Assembly: GCA_900770875.1 (NCBI GenBank)
Contig: CAAGLV010000208.1
Coordinates: 1-41,606 of the forward strand
DNA from: Flavobacteriales bacterium
GTDB taxonomy: Bacteria > Bacteroidota > Bacteroidia > Flavobacteriales > Weeksellaceae
DNA length: 41,606 nt
Reading direction: 5' to 3'
Made by a program: the position numbers and the translations under genes. The notes below the pieces were generated by a model that worked only from the letters and a program-made list of their open reading frames with translations, did no database searches and had not been told where the DNA came from. Numbering within the stretch: the first letter of the stretch is position 1; the number at the start of each line of letters is the position of its first letter. Below, in pieces: positions 1-10,900 of this stretch.

Positions 1-426
1 CCAGATTTACATAGAGAAGGTGGTAAAAATCCAGATGCATGGCATTACAAACACATGTGGAATCCTCGTGAAACATCTGATGGTTCTATCATGCCTCGTT
101 ACCCATGGATTGTAGAAAATGTTTTAGATAAATCTTTAACTAAGGATAAAATGAAAGCGATGGTAGCTTTAGGAGTTCCTTATACTGAAGAAGATTTTGA
201 TAGTTTAAATATTTCAATGGATCGTCAATCTTTAGCAATTGAAACTAGTATCTTTAAAGATGCACCTGACTTAAAAGAGTTATGGGCTAAAAAAGAAGCT
301 GATGCTAAAGCTAAAGGAGAAGAATTTGTTCCGTTACGTGGTCGTGAGATTACAGCATTAATTTCTTACTTACAACGCTTAGGTACAGATATTAAAGCAG
401 ATCAAATCGAAACAGCTAGTAACTAG
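1..426 (+). CDS. ccoO: cbb3-type cytochrome c oxidase subunit CcoO (C-terminal part; probably a CcoN/CcoO fusion)
   Basis: The reading frame is open from base 1, so the gene starts upstream of the window. The first residues, PDLHREGGKNPDAWHYKH, followed by MWNPRET and 'SIMPRYPW', are the conserved membrane-distal part of CcoO, the mono-heme c subunit of the cbb3 (high-affinity, microaerobic) terminal oxidase. The CXXCH heme site would lie upstream and is not visible. The C-terminus ends with the 'GREITALISYLQRLGTD' helix typical of the family. In many Bacteroidota ccoN and ccoO are one fused gene; that cannot be tested here. ccoQ begins 6 bases after the stop, so the genes form one operon. 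Confidence 0.93.
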   Translation, partial: PDLHREGGKNPDAWHYKHMWNPRETSDGSIMPRYPWIVENVLDKSLTKDKMKAMVALGVPYTEEDFDSLNISMDRQSLAIETSIFKDAPDLKELWAKKEADAKAKGEEFVPLRGREITALISYLQRLGTDIKADQIETASN

Positions 427-432
427 TAATTA

Positions 433-648
433 ATGTTAAAATATTACAAAGAGTTTTTCTCTGGATATGATAACGCAAGTTTGATTCAAACTTTAATCCT
501 TTTGGCTTTTGTTTTATTCTTTGTAGGAATTTTCTACATGGTTTGGAACAAGCCAAAAGGATACTACAAAAATGAAGAAGCTGCAGCTTTGGATTTGGAT
601 GTAGAAAAGGATGAAAAAGAGAAAAATGAAAAAAATACTATAAAATGA
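433..648 (+). CDS. ccoQ: cbb3 oxidase small subunit CcoQ (FixQ-like)
   Basis: A 71-residue protein with one membrane segment (about residues 17-37, LIQTLILLAFVLFFVGIFY) followed by WNKPKGYY and an acidic/lysine-rich cytoplasmic tail. Length, topology and position between ccoO and ccoP are those of CcoQ, which stabilises the cbb3 complex. The sequence itself is poorly conserved, so the call rests mainly on context. It overlaps the ccoP start by 4 bases, which suggests translational coupling. Confidence 0.85.
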   Translation: MLKYYKEFFSGYDNASLIQTLILLAFVLFFVGIFYMVWNKPKGYYKNEEAAALDLDVEKDEKEKNEKNTIK

Positions 649-1595
649 GACAACGTACCCCGGCTTATATATTTATTCCTTTAACAATGGTTGCTATTAT
701 TTTAGCATTTACAATGGTTACACCAGTAGATACTATTGCTGAACCAGGTTTTAAAGGAATGGTTAATAACTTAATTACACACTTAGGAGCTGTAATTAAA
801 CAAGGAATTGTTTGGGCAGTAGTTGCTATCGCTTTCGTAATGTTATTAATTGTTAACGCAGTTAATAGAGTGGTAGAAACACAAAAATTTAAACAATTAA
901 CTCCCGAACAACAAGAAGAGTATTTAGCAGAAAAGAAAGTTGGATACTTAAAAAAATTATTTAGCAGTGCATCTAAAAAGCAATCTGCCGAAGAAGAAGA
1001 AGCTATTATTATCGACCACGGTTTCGATGGAATCCAAGAGTTAGATAACGCTTTACCACAATGGTGGTTATCATTATTCTACTTCGGAGTTGTTTTCTGT
1101 ATCACATATATGTTAGCATATACATTTACAGATTTCGCTCACCCATACATCGAGTACGACGAAGAAATGGTTTATTTAGATGAGCGTGACGCTTTATGGG
1201 CAGAAGCTAATGATATTACAATCGAAGGAGCAGTTAACAAATCTAACGATCCTGCAATTGTAGAAGAAGGAGGAAAAATCTTCAAACAAAACTGTGTGCA
1301 ATGTCACTTAGAAGGTGGACGTGGAGGTATTGGTCCAAACTTAACAGACGATTACTGGATTAACCACGAACAAAACGAAGATTTATTCTACAACATCTAC
1401 GATATCGTTTACAATGGTGCTCCACACAATCCTCAGATGAGAGCTTTCGGTCAACGTAAAGAATTATCTGGATTAGCAATCGAAAAAGTTGCATCTTATG
1501 TTTACTACATCAACCAAGTTGAAAAAACTTTAACTGAAGCTGATGGTGCTGCTGCTCCTCAAGGAGATTTAGTAGAGGCATGGAAACAAAAATAA
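645..1595 (+). CDS. ccoP: cbb3 oxidase subunit CcoP (cytochrome c subunit III)
   Basis: 316 residues. The N-terminal part has hydrophobic segments near residues 9-27 and 55-75. A further membrane anchor around residues 140-163 (WWLSLFYFGVVFCITYML) starts the conserved CcoP N-terminal domain, with the usual DALPQWW lead-in. A cytochrome c domain follows, with heme-attachment motif CVQCH at residues 217-221 and a likely axial Met in NPQMRAFG. The subunit passes electrons from soluble cytochrome c to CcoO/CcoN in the periplasm. Only one CXXCH is present, whereas proteobacterial CcoP has two. The gene is the last of the oxidase structural operon and is followed by a strong terminator. Confidence 0.93.
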   Translation: MRQRTPAYIFIPLTMVAIILAFTMVTPVDTIAEPGFKGMVNNLITHLGAVIKQGIVWAVVAIAFVMLLIVNAVNRVVETQKFKQLTPEQQEEYLAEKKVGYLKKLFSSASKKQSAEEEEAIIIDHGFDGIQELDNALPQWWLSLFYFGVVFCITYMLAYTFTDFAHPYIEYDEEMVYLDERDALWAEANDITIEGAVNKSNDPAIVEEGGKIFKQNCVQCHLEGGRGGIGPNLTDDYWINHEQNEDLFYNIYDIVYNGAPHNPQMRAFGQRKELSGLAIEKVASYVYYINQVEKTLTEADGAAAPQGDLVEAWKQK

Positions 1596-1623
1596 TGGAA
1601 TAATATTCCATATAAATATCATT

Positions 1624-1661
1624 AAGAAAGAGAGCTTATTTATAAGCTCTCTTTCTTTTTT
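1624..1661 (+). terminator. Intrinsic terminator after ccoP
   Basis: A perfect 15-bp stem (1624-1638 with 1643-1657) with a 4-base loop runs directly into a T-tract. It separates the oxidase structural genes from the assembly genes. Confidence 0.9.
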
Positions 1662-1667
1662 TAATCG

Positions 1668-1675
1668 TAAATTTG
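1668..1675 (+). promoter_or_regulatory. Bacteroidota -7 box for ccoG
   Basis: TAAATTTG matches the Bacteroidota housekeeping -7 consensus TAnnTTTG. It predicts a start of transcription near 1679, about 18 bases before the ccoG ATG. The -33 position falls inside the stem of the preceding terminator and shows no clear TTG. Confidence 0.6.
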
Positions 1676-1696
1676 TATAGATAAAAAGTTCTTAAC

Positions 1697-3172
1697 ATGA
1701 GTGTTAATTATTCAGACAATAAAGAAGATTCTCAATTAGATGATCATATAAGCGAAATTAGCCAGATGAACGAAGAAGTTCGTAATTCGATCGGAACTAT
1801 GGAAAAATCCGGAAAACGTAAATGGGTTTATCCAAAAAAGCCGAAAGGAAAATTTACAACCAAACGTACATATGTAAGCTACGTACTTTTAGCAATCTTA
1901 CTAATAGCACCATTCATCGATTTACCAAACGGTAATCCATTATTTAAATTTGATGTATTAAGCAGAGAATTTATCATTTTTGGATTTCCATTTTTTACAT
2001 CAGATTTCTTTTTATTGGCAATAGGAATGATTACAACCATCATTTTTATTATCCTATTTACGATGGCTTACGGCCGTATATTTTGTGGATGGTTTTGCCC
2101 ACAAACCATTTTCTTAGAAATGGTATTTAGAAGAATAGAATATGCAATAGAAGGAGATCGTGCCAAACAAATACGTTTAGATAAACAAGAATGGGACGAA
2201 GAAAAGATCATGAAAAAAGGACTTAAATGGTCTATTTTTGCTGTCATATCTTTTATCATCGCCAATGTTTTCTTAGCTTACATTGTAGGGAAAGAAGCCT
2301 TAATTGATTTAATATTAGACGGACCAATCGAAAACTTTAGTACTTTCTTTGTACTAATATTATTTACAGCCGCATTTTACTTTGTATTTGCATGGTTCCG
2401 CGAGCAGGCTTGTACTTTAGTATGTCCTTACGGAAGATTACAAGGGGTATTAATCGACGCGCAAACCATTAATGTAAGTTACGATTTTAAACGTGGAGAG
2501 CGTACAGCAGGAAGATCTAAATTCAGAAAAAACGAAGATCGTATTGCAGCCGGAAAAGGAGATTGTATAGACTGTGGAGCTTGTGTAGCTGTTTGTCCAA
2601 CCGGAATCGATATCCGCGAAGGAATCCAATTAGAATGTGTAAACTGTACAGCTTGTATTGATGCCTGCGACGAAGTAATGGAAAAAGTAGGTTTACCAAC
2701 CGGTTTAATTCGTTACGCATCCGAAGATGACATTAAAAAAGGAGAAAAATTTAAATTTACTAAACGATTAGCTGCCTATACATTTGCCTTAGTTGCATTG
2801 TTATCAGTAATGACGATTTTCTTAGCCAATAGATCAGATGTAGAATCAAAATATCTAAAAGTTCCAGGAACAGATTATACGGTAGAAGGTAATTACTATG
2901 TAAATAAATTTGAGTATACTTTGATTAATAAAACGACAGAAGACCAAGTAGTAAAAATGAAAATTTTATCGCATAAAGGTTCTCAAATCGAAATGTATGT
3001 AGGCGACAATAATTTAGTTTTAAATAAAGGTGAAATTATTCAAGGTAAATTTTATCTTAAAATTCCTAAAAACGAAGTTAAATCTTACAAAGAAATGGTA
3101 GAAGTAGGATTAGTTAACGAAGCTGGAAAGGTAATTGATACATACAAAATGAGCTTCTCTGCTCCATATTAA
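1697..3172 (+). CDS. ccoG: cytochrome c oxidase accessory protein CcoG (FixG/RdxA family)
   Basis: 491 residues. A cytoplasmic N-terminus is followed by membrane helices (about 57-77, 95-125, 175-196, 213-233 and 355-375). A polyferredoxin core has cysteine motifs GRIFCGWFCP and ACTLVCPYGR, then two clusters, CIDCGACVAVCP and CVNCTACIDACD. The C-terminal periplasmic region (about 380-491) is the Ig-like domain of FixG C-termini. CcoG is an iron-sulfur membrane protein needed for cbb3 assembly and is linked to copper reduction for the CuB centre. It has its own promoter box after the ccoP terminator and heads a ccoG-ccoH-SafE operon. Confidence 0.95.
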   Translation: MSVNYSDNKEDSQLDDHISEISQMNEEVRNSIGTMEKSGKRKWVYPKKPKGKFTTKRTYVSYVLLAILLIAPFIDLPNGNPLFKFDVLSREFIIFGFPFFTSDFFLLAIGMITTIIFIILFTMAYGRIFCGWFCPQTIFLEMVFRRIEYAIEGDRAKQIRLDKQEWDEEKIMKKGLKWSIFAVISFIIANVFLAYIVGKEALIDLILDGPIENFSTFFVLILFTAAFYFVFAWFREQACTLVCPYGRLQGVLIDAQTINVSYDFKRGERTAGRSKFRKNEDRIAAGKGDCIDCGACVAVCPTGIDIREGIQLECVNCTACIDACDEVMEKVGLPTGLIRYASEDDIKKGEKFKFTKRLAAYTFALVALLSVMTIFLANRSDVESKYLKVPGTDYTVEGNYYVNKFEYTLINKTTEDQVVKMKILSHKGSQIEMYVGDNNLVLNKGEIIQGKFYLKIPKNEVKSYKEMVEVGLVNEAGKVIDTYKMSFSAPY

Positions 3173-3183
3173 AAAAGGAAGTT

Positions 3184-3630
3184 ATGAAATTAAATTGGGG
3201 ACATTACATTGCAATTGCATTAGGATCGTTTATGATATTCATTTTAACTTTAATGTTTACTGCTGGCGATTCTGGCCATGCAATGGTAACAGAAAATTAT
3301 TATGAAAAAGAATTAACTTTTCAGAACGAAATTGATGCTGAAAAAAGAGCCAATGCTCTTACCGAAAAACCCGAACTTAATGCACAAGCAAACGGAATGT
3401 TATTAACATTTCCGGCTGAGATTAAAGAGGTAAAAGGCGACGTTTATTTAATGCGTAATAACGACGAAACTAAAGATGTTCGTATGGCATTAAAATTAGA
3501 CGGTAACAATAAAATGTTAATTCCATCAGTAAAATTAATCGATGGTGAATACGACTTTTTCTTAAAGTGGGAAAAAGATAATCAAGAATATTTAGTTAAG
3601 AAAACCTTCCAATGGGTTTCGCAATCATAA
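3184..3630 (+). CDS. ccoH: FixH family protein (CcoH), cbb3 oxidase assembly factor
   Basis: 148 residues with an N-terminal membrane helix (about 7-27, YIAIALGSFMIFILTLMF) and a conserved 'ENYYEKELTFQNEIDAEKRA' region. A periplasmic beta-rich domain follows. This is the FixH layout, although it lacks obvious metal-binding motifs. CcoH is required for assembly or stability of cbb3 oxidase. It starts 11 bases after ccoG and its last 19 bases overlap the next gene, indicating one transcript. Confidence 0.9.
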   Translation: MKLNWGHYIAIALGSFMIFILTLMFTAGDSGHAMVTENYYEKELTFQNEIDAEKRANALTEKPELNAQANGMLLTFPAEIKEVKGDVYLMRNNDETKDVRMALKLDGNNKMLIPSVKLIDGEYDFFLKWEKDNQEYLVKKTFQWVSQS

Positions 3631-4328
3631 TAATAGCATTAACAATAGGGCTTACATCGTCACTACATTGTGTAGGGATGTGTGGCCCTATTGCTTTATC
3701 ATTAGGTTTAAACGCGCAAAATAAAGTTAAATTTTCGCTTAAAAATTTAATTTATCAATTGGGGCGTATTACAACTTATACAATTTTAGGTGCTATTTTA
3801 GGTCTAATTGGCGAATCATTTTCGTTTGCCGGTTTACAAAGTTACTTAAGTATTGCAATTGGTATTTTGATGATTGTAATGGTTATGATTCCTAAATTCT
3901 ACGAAAACGGAGCAACATCATTACAACCAATAAATAAAGTAATGCTAAAAGTAAAAATGTTATTGGGCAAATATTTGGTAAAAAAAGATACACAATCACT
4001 TTATATAGTTGGTTTATTAAACGGCTTATTACCATGTGGAACAGTTTATGCTACTTTAACAGCTGCCATAGCAATGGGATCTGTATTAAAAAGTGCACTA
4101 TTCATGTTCTTTTTTGGGTTAGGTACATTACCACTTATGTTTGCAACGGTATTATTTGGTAACTTTTTATCTGTACAACAACGACAAACAATCCTAAAAA
4201 TATTACCCATAATTACTATTATTTTAGGGGTATTATTTATACTACGAGGATTAGAATTAAATATTCCATATCTATCACCATCTCCCGATGCATTAAAATT
4301 AAATGGAATGGAAGATCATTCGATGTAA
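3612..4328 (+). CDS. sulfite exporter TauE/SafE-family (DsbD_2-like) membrane protein of the cbb3 cluster
   Basis: 238 residues with about six membrane helices in two halves. Signature motifs are SLHCVGMCGP near the start (about residues 16-25) and GLLNGLLPCGTVYATL near residue 136. This is the family found next to ccoGH in Bacteroidota and Proteobacteria. Its cysteine motifs and context suggest metal (copper) or redox transport for oxidase maturation; the real substrate is not established. The ATG lies 19 bases inside ccoH. No later Met would keep the first helix and cysteine motif, so the overlap is probably genuine. Confidence 0.85.
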   Translation: MGFAIIIIALTIGLTSSLHCVGMCGPIALSLGLNAQNKVKFSLKNLIYQLGRITTYTILGAILGLIGESFSFAGLQSYLSIAIGILMIVMVMIPKFYENGATSLQPINKVMLKVKMLLGKYLVKKDTQSLYIVGLLNGLLPCGTVYATLTAAIAMGSVLKSALFMFFFGLGTLPLMFATVLFGNFLSVQQRQTILKILPIITIILGVLFILRGLELNIPYLSPSPDALKLNGMEDHSM

Positions 4329-4417
4329 TTTTTATTCGTTAAAAATATTTACAAACAATCAAAAATTTCTTAAATTGATTTATTGTAAATATTAATTAAT
4401 AGAATAAATCTAACAGA

Positions 4418-4999
4418 ATGATTACACAATTAAGAGGGAAATTAGTAGAAATTAATCCTACTAGCGCGGTGATAGATTGCAACGGTGTGGGGTATTGGGT
4501 TAATATTTCTTTAAATACCTATTCTGCAATAGAGCACGAAGAATTAATCACAATATTTACTCATCTTATAGTTAGAGAAGATGCACATATTTTATATGGC
4601 TTTGCTACTAAGGCAGAGCGAGATGTCTTTTTAAAATTAATAAGTGTAAACGGAGTAGGACCTGCATCTGGTATGATGATGATTTCTACGCTATCAGCAC
4701 AAGAAATTGCAAGTGCAATAGCAAATGATGATGTGCGTTTGTTACAAAGTGTAAAAGGAATTGGAGCAAAAACAGCACAAAGAATCATAATCGATCTTAA
4801 AGATAAATTAGAATCAATAACTATTATTGATGTTAATTCGGGGGTAGATAAAAATAAATCTAAAAATGAAGCGTTATCTGCTTTAGAAGTTTTAGGAATT
4901 CCTAAAAAATCAGCAGAAAAAGTAATCGATAAAATACTAATCGATTTTGCCGACGCTGATGTGGAGTTCTTAGTTAAAGAAACCCTGAAGAAAATTTAA
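4418..4999 (+). CDS. ruvA: Holliday junction branch migration protein RuvA
   Basis: 193 residues with the three RuvA domains: an N-terminal OB fold (1-62, starting MITQLRGKLVEINPTSAVID), two helix-hairpin-helix motifs (ISVNGVGPASG and LQSVKGIGAKTAQRI, about 73-125) and a C-terminal RuvB-contact domain (about 145-193, EALSALEVLGIPKKSAEKVI). It binds four-way junctions as a tetramer and loads the RuvB motor. The stop codon overlaps the sprA start (TAATG), so the two are probably translated in a coupled way. The 89 bases upstream are very AT-rich with no exact TAnnTTTG box. Confidence 0.96.
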   Translation: MITQLRGKLVEINPTSAVIDCNGVGYWVNISLNTYSAIEHEELITIFTHLIVREDAHILYGFATKAERDVFLKLISVNGVGPASGMMMISTLSAQEIASAIANDDVRLLQSVKGIGAKTAQRIIIDLKDKLESITIIDVNSGVDKNKSKNEALSALEVLGIPKKSAEKVIDKILIDFADADVEFLVKETLKKI

Positions 5000-7900
5000 T
5001 GAAATTAGATCGAAAGAGAAAGTCTAATCATCGTTATCCTTCTACAATCGCAAAATTATGTTTTCTGTTTGCCTTTTCTATGGCAACACAAACATTTGCA
5101 CAGGAGGATAACGATACCATCAAATTTCCTATAAGAAATCAAACTGGAGGATTATTTTTAGACAACCAAATTACCTATGATATATCGTATGATCCCATTT
5201 TCATGCAGTATACCTTATTGCCTAAAATTGGTAATACACTAGTTGGTGACCCGATTATTTTATCGCGTAAAGAATATTTAGAATTGGTACAAAACGATGA
5301 TATGAAATCGTATTACCAAACTAAATCGCGTACAAACGATCAATATTATCGCGAGCGACAATTTGGTGATAAAGTAAAAGGAAAAGAAGGAAGTATTTTA
5401 CCAACTCTTAAGATTAAATCGAAAGCTTTCGAAACTATTTTTGGAGGATCAGAAATTAAATTAATTCCTCAAGGATATGCCAATCTCGATTTAGGTGTTT
5501 ATTTTCAGAACATCCAAAATCCACTTTTATTACCACAAAACCGCAAAACCTTTACAATGGATTTGCAGCAACGTATGCAATTAAGCATTTTAGGTAAAGT
5601 TGGCGAAAATTTACAATTAAAAGTAAATTACGATACACAAGCTGGTTTTGGTTTCGAAAACCAAATGAAACTGCAATGGCGAAAAGCTTTAGGTAATAAA
5701 TTAGATCCGTTTGGTGGCGAAGACGACATTCTACAAAATATAGAAGTTGGTAACATTAGTATGCCATTAAGTACGTCGTTAATTACCGGAGCACAATCGT
5801 TATTTGGTGTACGTACCGATTTAAAATTTGGGCGTACAAACGTTTCGGCAGTTTTCTCGGAACAAAGATCCGAAGCGCGTAACATTAGCGTGCAAGGAGG
5901 CGGTGTTGTAAATACATTTAGCATTCCGGTAGAAAAATACGAATACAACCGACACTTCTTTATCGGTCATTACTTCCGCGGCGCTTACGACAAAGCTTTA
6001 GCCAATTATCCAACCATCAACAGTAAAATTAACATTACACGTATGGAGGTTTGGAAGGTTGATCGCTCGGGCGGAAATCAAGAAAATCGACGTTCAATTA
6101 TTGCCTTACGTGATATTGGCGAAAACGGAAACAATTATCCAAATCGCGAAAGTAATCCGTTGTACAATGCTGTAACAAATTTACCCGATATCCGCAACAT
6201 AAGTACGGCACGTTCTACTTTAAACGGATATAGTTTTGATGGCGAAATGTTTCAGGATGGAGAAAACTATATCGTAAACGAAAATGTACGTAAGTTAGAT
6301 CCGTCCGAATATTCGTTTAATCCACAATTAGGATACATCACATTAAATAATCCGGTTGTAGATGGCGAAGATTTATTAGCCGTAGCATTTCAGTACACGG
6401 TTTCAGACGATCCTACAAAAATTTATAAAGTAGGTGAAATGTCGGACGAGTACGACAAAACGTTAGTTACAAAATTAATTAAATCAAATACAGCAGTAAA
6501 TCTGGCATCGCCGATGTGGGATTTATTGATGAAAAATATCTATTCGTTAAATGCATTCGGAATCGATTCGCAAGATTTCAGAATGAATGTAACATTTAAA
6601 GATAATTCCGAAGCGTCATCTGGTACATTAAATTATTTACCCAATACCGTAACAGATAATCGTCCATTAATCCAAGTATTAAATATGGATAGATTAAACG
6701 AAAATGGACAACCTGGTAACGAACCAAATGGACAAACAGGCGACGGAATTTTCGATTTTGTGCCAGGAATTACAATCGATCAAACACGTGGATCAATCAT
6801 CTTTACTTCGGTAGAACCTTTTGGTAGTTACTTAAACAGAAAGTTACAAAATCAAAATCCCGAATATGTTTTTGATGCCATTTATCGTAAGTTACCAAAT
6901 GTACTTACTTCCGAAAAATTAGCTAATCGTTACCATTTAGAAGGTAAATTTAAAGCAAGCGGTGGCGATGGAATTTCGTTAGGTGCTTTTAACGTTCCAC
7001 AAGGTTCGGTTAAAGTAACAGCAAATGGTGTTGCATTAATCGAAGGAGTTGATTATACGGTAGATTACCAGTTAGGACGTGTAAAAATTATTAACGAACA
7101 ATTAAAAAATTCGGGTGCACCAATCAACATTAGTTTAGAGAATCAATCAACATTTAATTTACAAAAGAAACGTTTTATTGGATTAAATGTAGAGCATCGT
7201 TTTTCGGATAAATGGATTTTAGGTGGAACTTTAATTAATTACCAAGAGCGTCCATTAACGCAGAAGGTACAATTTGGTTCAGAACCTGTAAACAATACTG
7301 TAATTGGTTTAAATACGCAATATACTTCTCAGTCCGAGTTTTTAACGCGTATTACAAATAAATTACCTGGAGTAAAAACCGATCAAATTTCAAATATTAA
7401 TTTCCAGGCCGAAGGTGCTTATTTATTACCTGGTATTAACAAAGCAACAAGTGGATATTCGTATATTGATGATTTTGAAGATGCACAATCTCGTATCAGT
7501 TTATTAGAGGTTTCGTCGTGGAAATTTGGTTCAACGCCAGGTCGTCCGGCAGGATACACAGACGGAAATTTCCACCCATTTTTCCCTAACGGAATTTCGG
7601 ACAATAGTTTATCGTTTAATAACGGACGTCGTATGATGTCTTGGTATTCTATCGATCCACGTTTTTATGGTTTAGGAGGAAGCTCGCCAATATCTGATGC
7701 GGCAATTTCAAATCATAAATCTCGTCGTGTGTTATTACGCGAATTATTTGATCAGCGCGATGTTTTAGCGGGTACAAATAATTACATCAACACGATGGAT
7801 TTAACGTTTTATCCAGACGAGAGAGGAGCTTATAATGTTAATCCAAACAGTAACGATACCAAAGGTTGGGCAGCAATTATGCGACCAATTAATGTGTCAA

Positions 7901-10900
7901 ATTTTATTGATGCCAATGTAGAGTATATGGAATTTTGGATGATGGATCCATATGCAGATAACGAAGGTGGCGAAGGTGAATTATTAATCCATTTAGGTAA
8001 TGTATCCGAGGATATATTAAAAGATGGAGAAATGATTTACGAAAATGGTTTACCACATTCGGGTAATCAGGCACAAGTAACCGAAACTGCTTGGGGAAAA
8101 CAACCCGCATTAAATCCTATTTTATATACATTTGATACAGACGGACAACAACGTAAAGAGCAAGATTTAGGTTTTAATGGATTAACAGATACAGAAGAGG
8201 AAACACAATATAATTTAACATCATTTAATCCTGTAACAGGCGAATTAGATCCGGCCAACGATAATTATTTATTTTATTTAGATGGCAGATTTAATGGACA
8301 TCAATTAGGAGAAACAGTAACAGGCCGTTACCGTTATTTCCGTAATCCGCAAGGAAACTCATCAACAACAAATCCTTTAGAAGCTGCAAGTTTAACGCCA
8401 GATGTAGAGGATATTAATGGTGATTTTAATTTAGATCAAACCGAAAATTACAACCAATATACATTTAAAATCAACAGACAAACATTAGAGGATGTTGACA
8501 ATAAATTTATTGTTGGTCGTAAAGAATCTCAGGTTGTATTTGCAAATGGTAGAGAATCTACGGTAAAATGGTATCAAGTTCGTATTCCTGTAGATGGTTA
8601 CGATTTAGATATTAACGGTGATGGGCGCGATGATATTAACGAAGATCAAGCCCAAAGTGTTTTATCATCGGCTCGTTTTATGCGTATGGTGATGCGTGGT
8701 TTCGATAAAGAAACAACAATTCGTTTAGGAACATTTGATTTAGTAAGATCGGAATGGAGAAAATATCCTAAAAACTTATTCCCTTACATTGTAAATAACG
8801 AAGAAGGATCTGCCGAAGATATTAACCTTGATGATTTAGAAATTGGTGAAGTAAACATCGAGCAAAATTCAACAAATCGTCCGCCATATCGCATTCCTCC
8901 TGGTGTTTACAGAGAACAAATTCAGGGAACAACAGGTGTGCAATATCAAAACGAAGCATCGATGACTTTAAAAGCGACTTTTAAAGGTGGAAGCACTTCT
9001 AAAGCTGTATTTAAAAATGTAAATTTAGATTTACGTCGATACAAAAAATTAGAAATGTATGTTTCGGCACAAGATTTATTAAATCGTGCAAGCGCAAATT
9101 TAGATCCAGATACAAAACTTTTTATTCGTTTAGGTTCTGATTATACAGATAACTATTACGAATACGAAATGCCTTTAAAATATACTTCGATTTCGGCATT
9201 AAGCGAAAGCGAAATTTGGCCATCCGAAAATAAATTAGATGTGAATACCGATTTATTTACAGATGCTAAAAAATTACGCGATACCGAAAATTACAGTACA
9301 AAAGATCGTTTCTCGTATCTTTTTGACGATGGTAATACCAATAAAGCTGTTTATGTAAAAGGACGTCCAACGTTAGGAAATGTTTCGTCTTTAATGATTG
9401 GTATTCGTACAACAGGCGGACCAACAGATAAAGAAGTTTTATTATGGGTTAACGAGTTACGTTTAAGCGAAATTGATAACGAAGGTGGTTATGCAGGTGC
9501 GGCAAACTTACAATTTAATTTAGGCGATTTTGCTAACGTACAAGTTTCGGGAAGTACAAGCTCGGTTGGTTTTGGTGCGATAGATTTAGGTCCATCAGGA
9601 CGAAACCAAGACGAAACAAAAGAATATGCTATAAATGCGGCGGTAAAATTAGATAAATTTTTACCTAAAGAATGGGGATTAGAAATTCCGTTTAATGTAA
9701 CAATGCAAGAACGTTTTATCGATCCAAAATACAATCCTTTAGATAATGATATCGAATTTGATGAAGCGCCAAATAGAGAAGAATTAAAGAAAATTGTTCG
9801 TACATATTCGCAATACAAAAGTTTTGCATTTAATAATGTAAGAAAAATTCGTGCAGCCAATAAAAAAGCACGTTTTTACGATGTATCAAATTTCTCGTTA
9901 TCGATGTTATATTCTAACAATTATTACCGAGATATTTATACCGAATATATGGTAGATCAGCAGTTACGCGCGTCTTTAAATTATAATTTCCAATTTAAAA
10001 ATAAATCGTTCGAGCCGTTTAAAAAATGGAAAGCTGCACAAACCAATCAACCATCAAGTAAGTATTTACAATTTATAAAAGAGATTAATTTTAATCCGGT
10101 ACCAACACGATTCTCGTTCCGTACAGATGTAATGCGTACTTATAGCGAAAAACAATACCGCGATATTAATCAATATTTAGGCGGAGCAAGCTCGTTTACT
10201 ACGCCATATTTTAGTAATAATTTCTTGTTCTCGTGGCAGTATAATATTGGATTCGATTTAACAAAATCGTTACGATTAGATTTAAATGCAGCTACAACAA
10301 CATTAAATGATGGCGATTATTTTTATAAAGCCGATCAGTCGTTAATTTGGGATAATGTTTTTAAAGTAGGTCGACCAATAAATTACGATCAGCGTTTACA
10401 AGTTAACTATAAATTGCCGCTAAAATTCTTCCCTTATTTATCGTTTATGAATATGGAAGTTGCTTATGGCGCAAATTACAATTGGCAAGCCTATTCGTTA
10501 TCAACACGCACGTATAAAGAATACGACGACGATGGTAATTTAGTAAAAACACAATATTTAGGAGATGGTGTAGCGCAAAATTCAAACTCGATATCTTTAA
10601 TTGGCGATATGGATTTTACACGCTTTTATCCCGAATTTAAAGGTTACAAACGTTTCGATTCGATATTTAAAGGACGCCGTGCCGAGCTAGATTCGTTAAA
10701 TAATGCATATGCCGAATTAGCGCTTAAAAAGAATAAACGCAACAACAAAAAAGGATATAAGTTTAAAAATAAATACCAAGCAAAAGATTATGGTTGGATG
10801 GTTTTATCAACATTAAAACGCATCAATTTTAACTATAATCAAACCAATGGAGCTGTAATTCCAGGATTATTTACCGAACCAGGTTTCTTTGGAACAAACG

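Noticed and set aside
5628..5948. A 106-codon antisense frame in sprA
   Set aside because: Cysteine- and proline-rich nonsense-like translation with no start context; a shadow of sprA.
9489..9860. A 123-codon open frame antisense to sprA
   Set aside because: It lies wholly inside the intact sprA gene, has no family motif, signal or promoter, and fits the chance opening of an antisense frame in AT-rich coding sequence.
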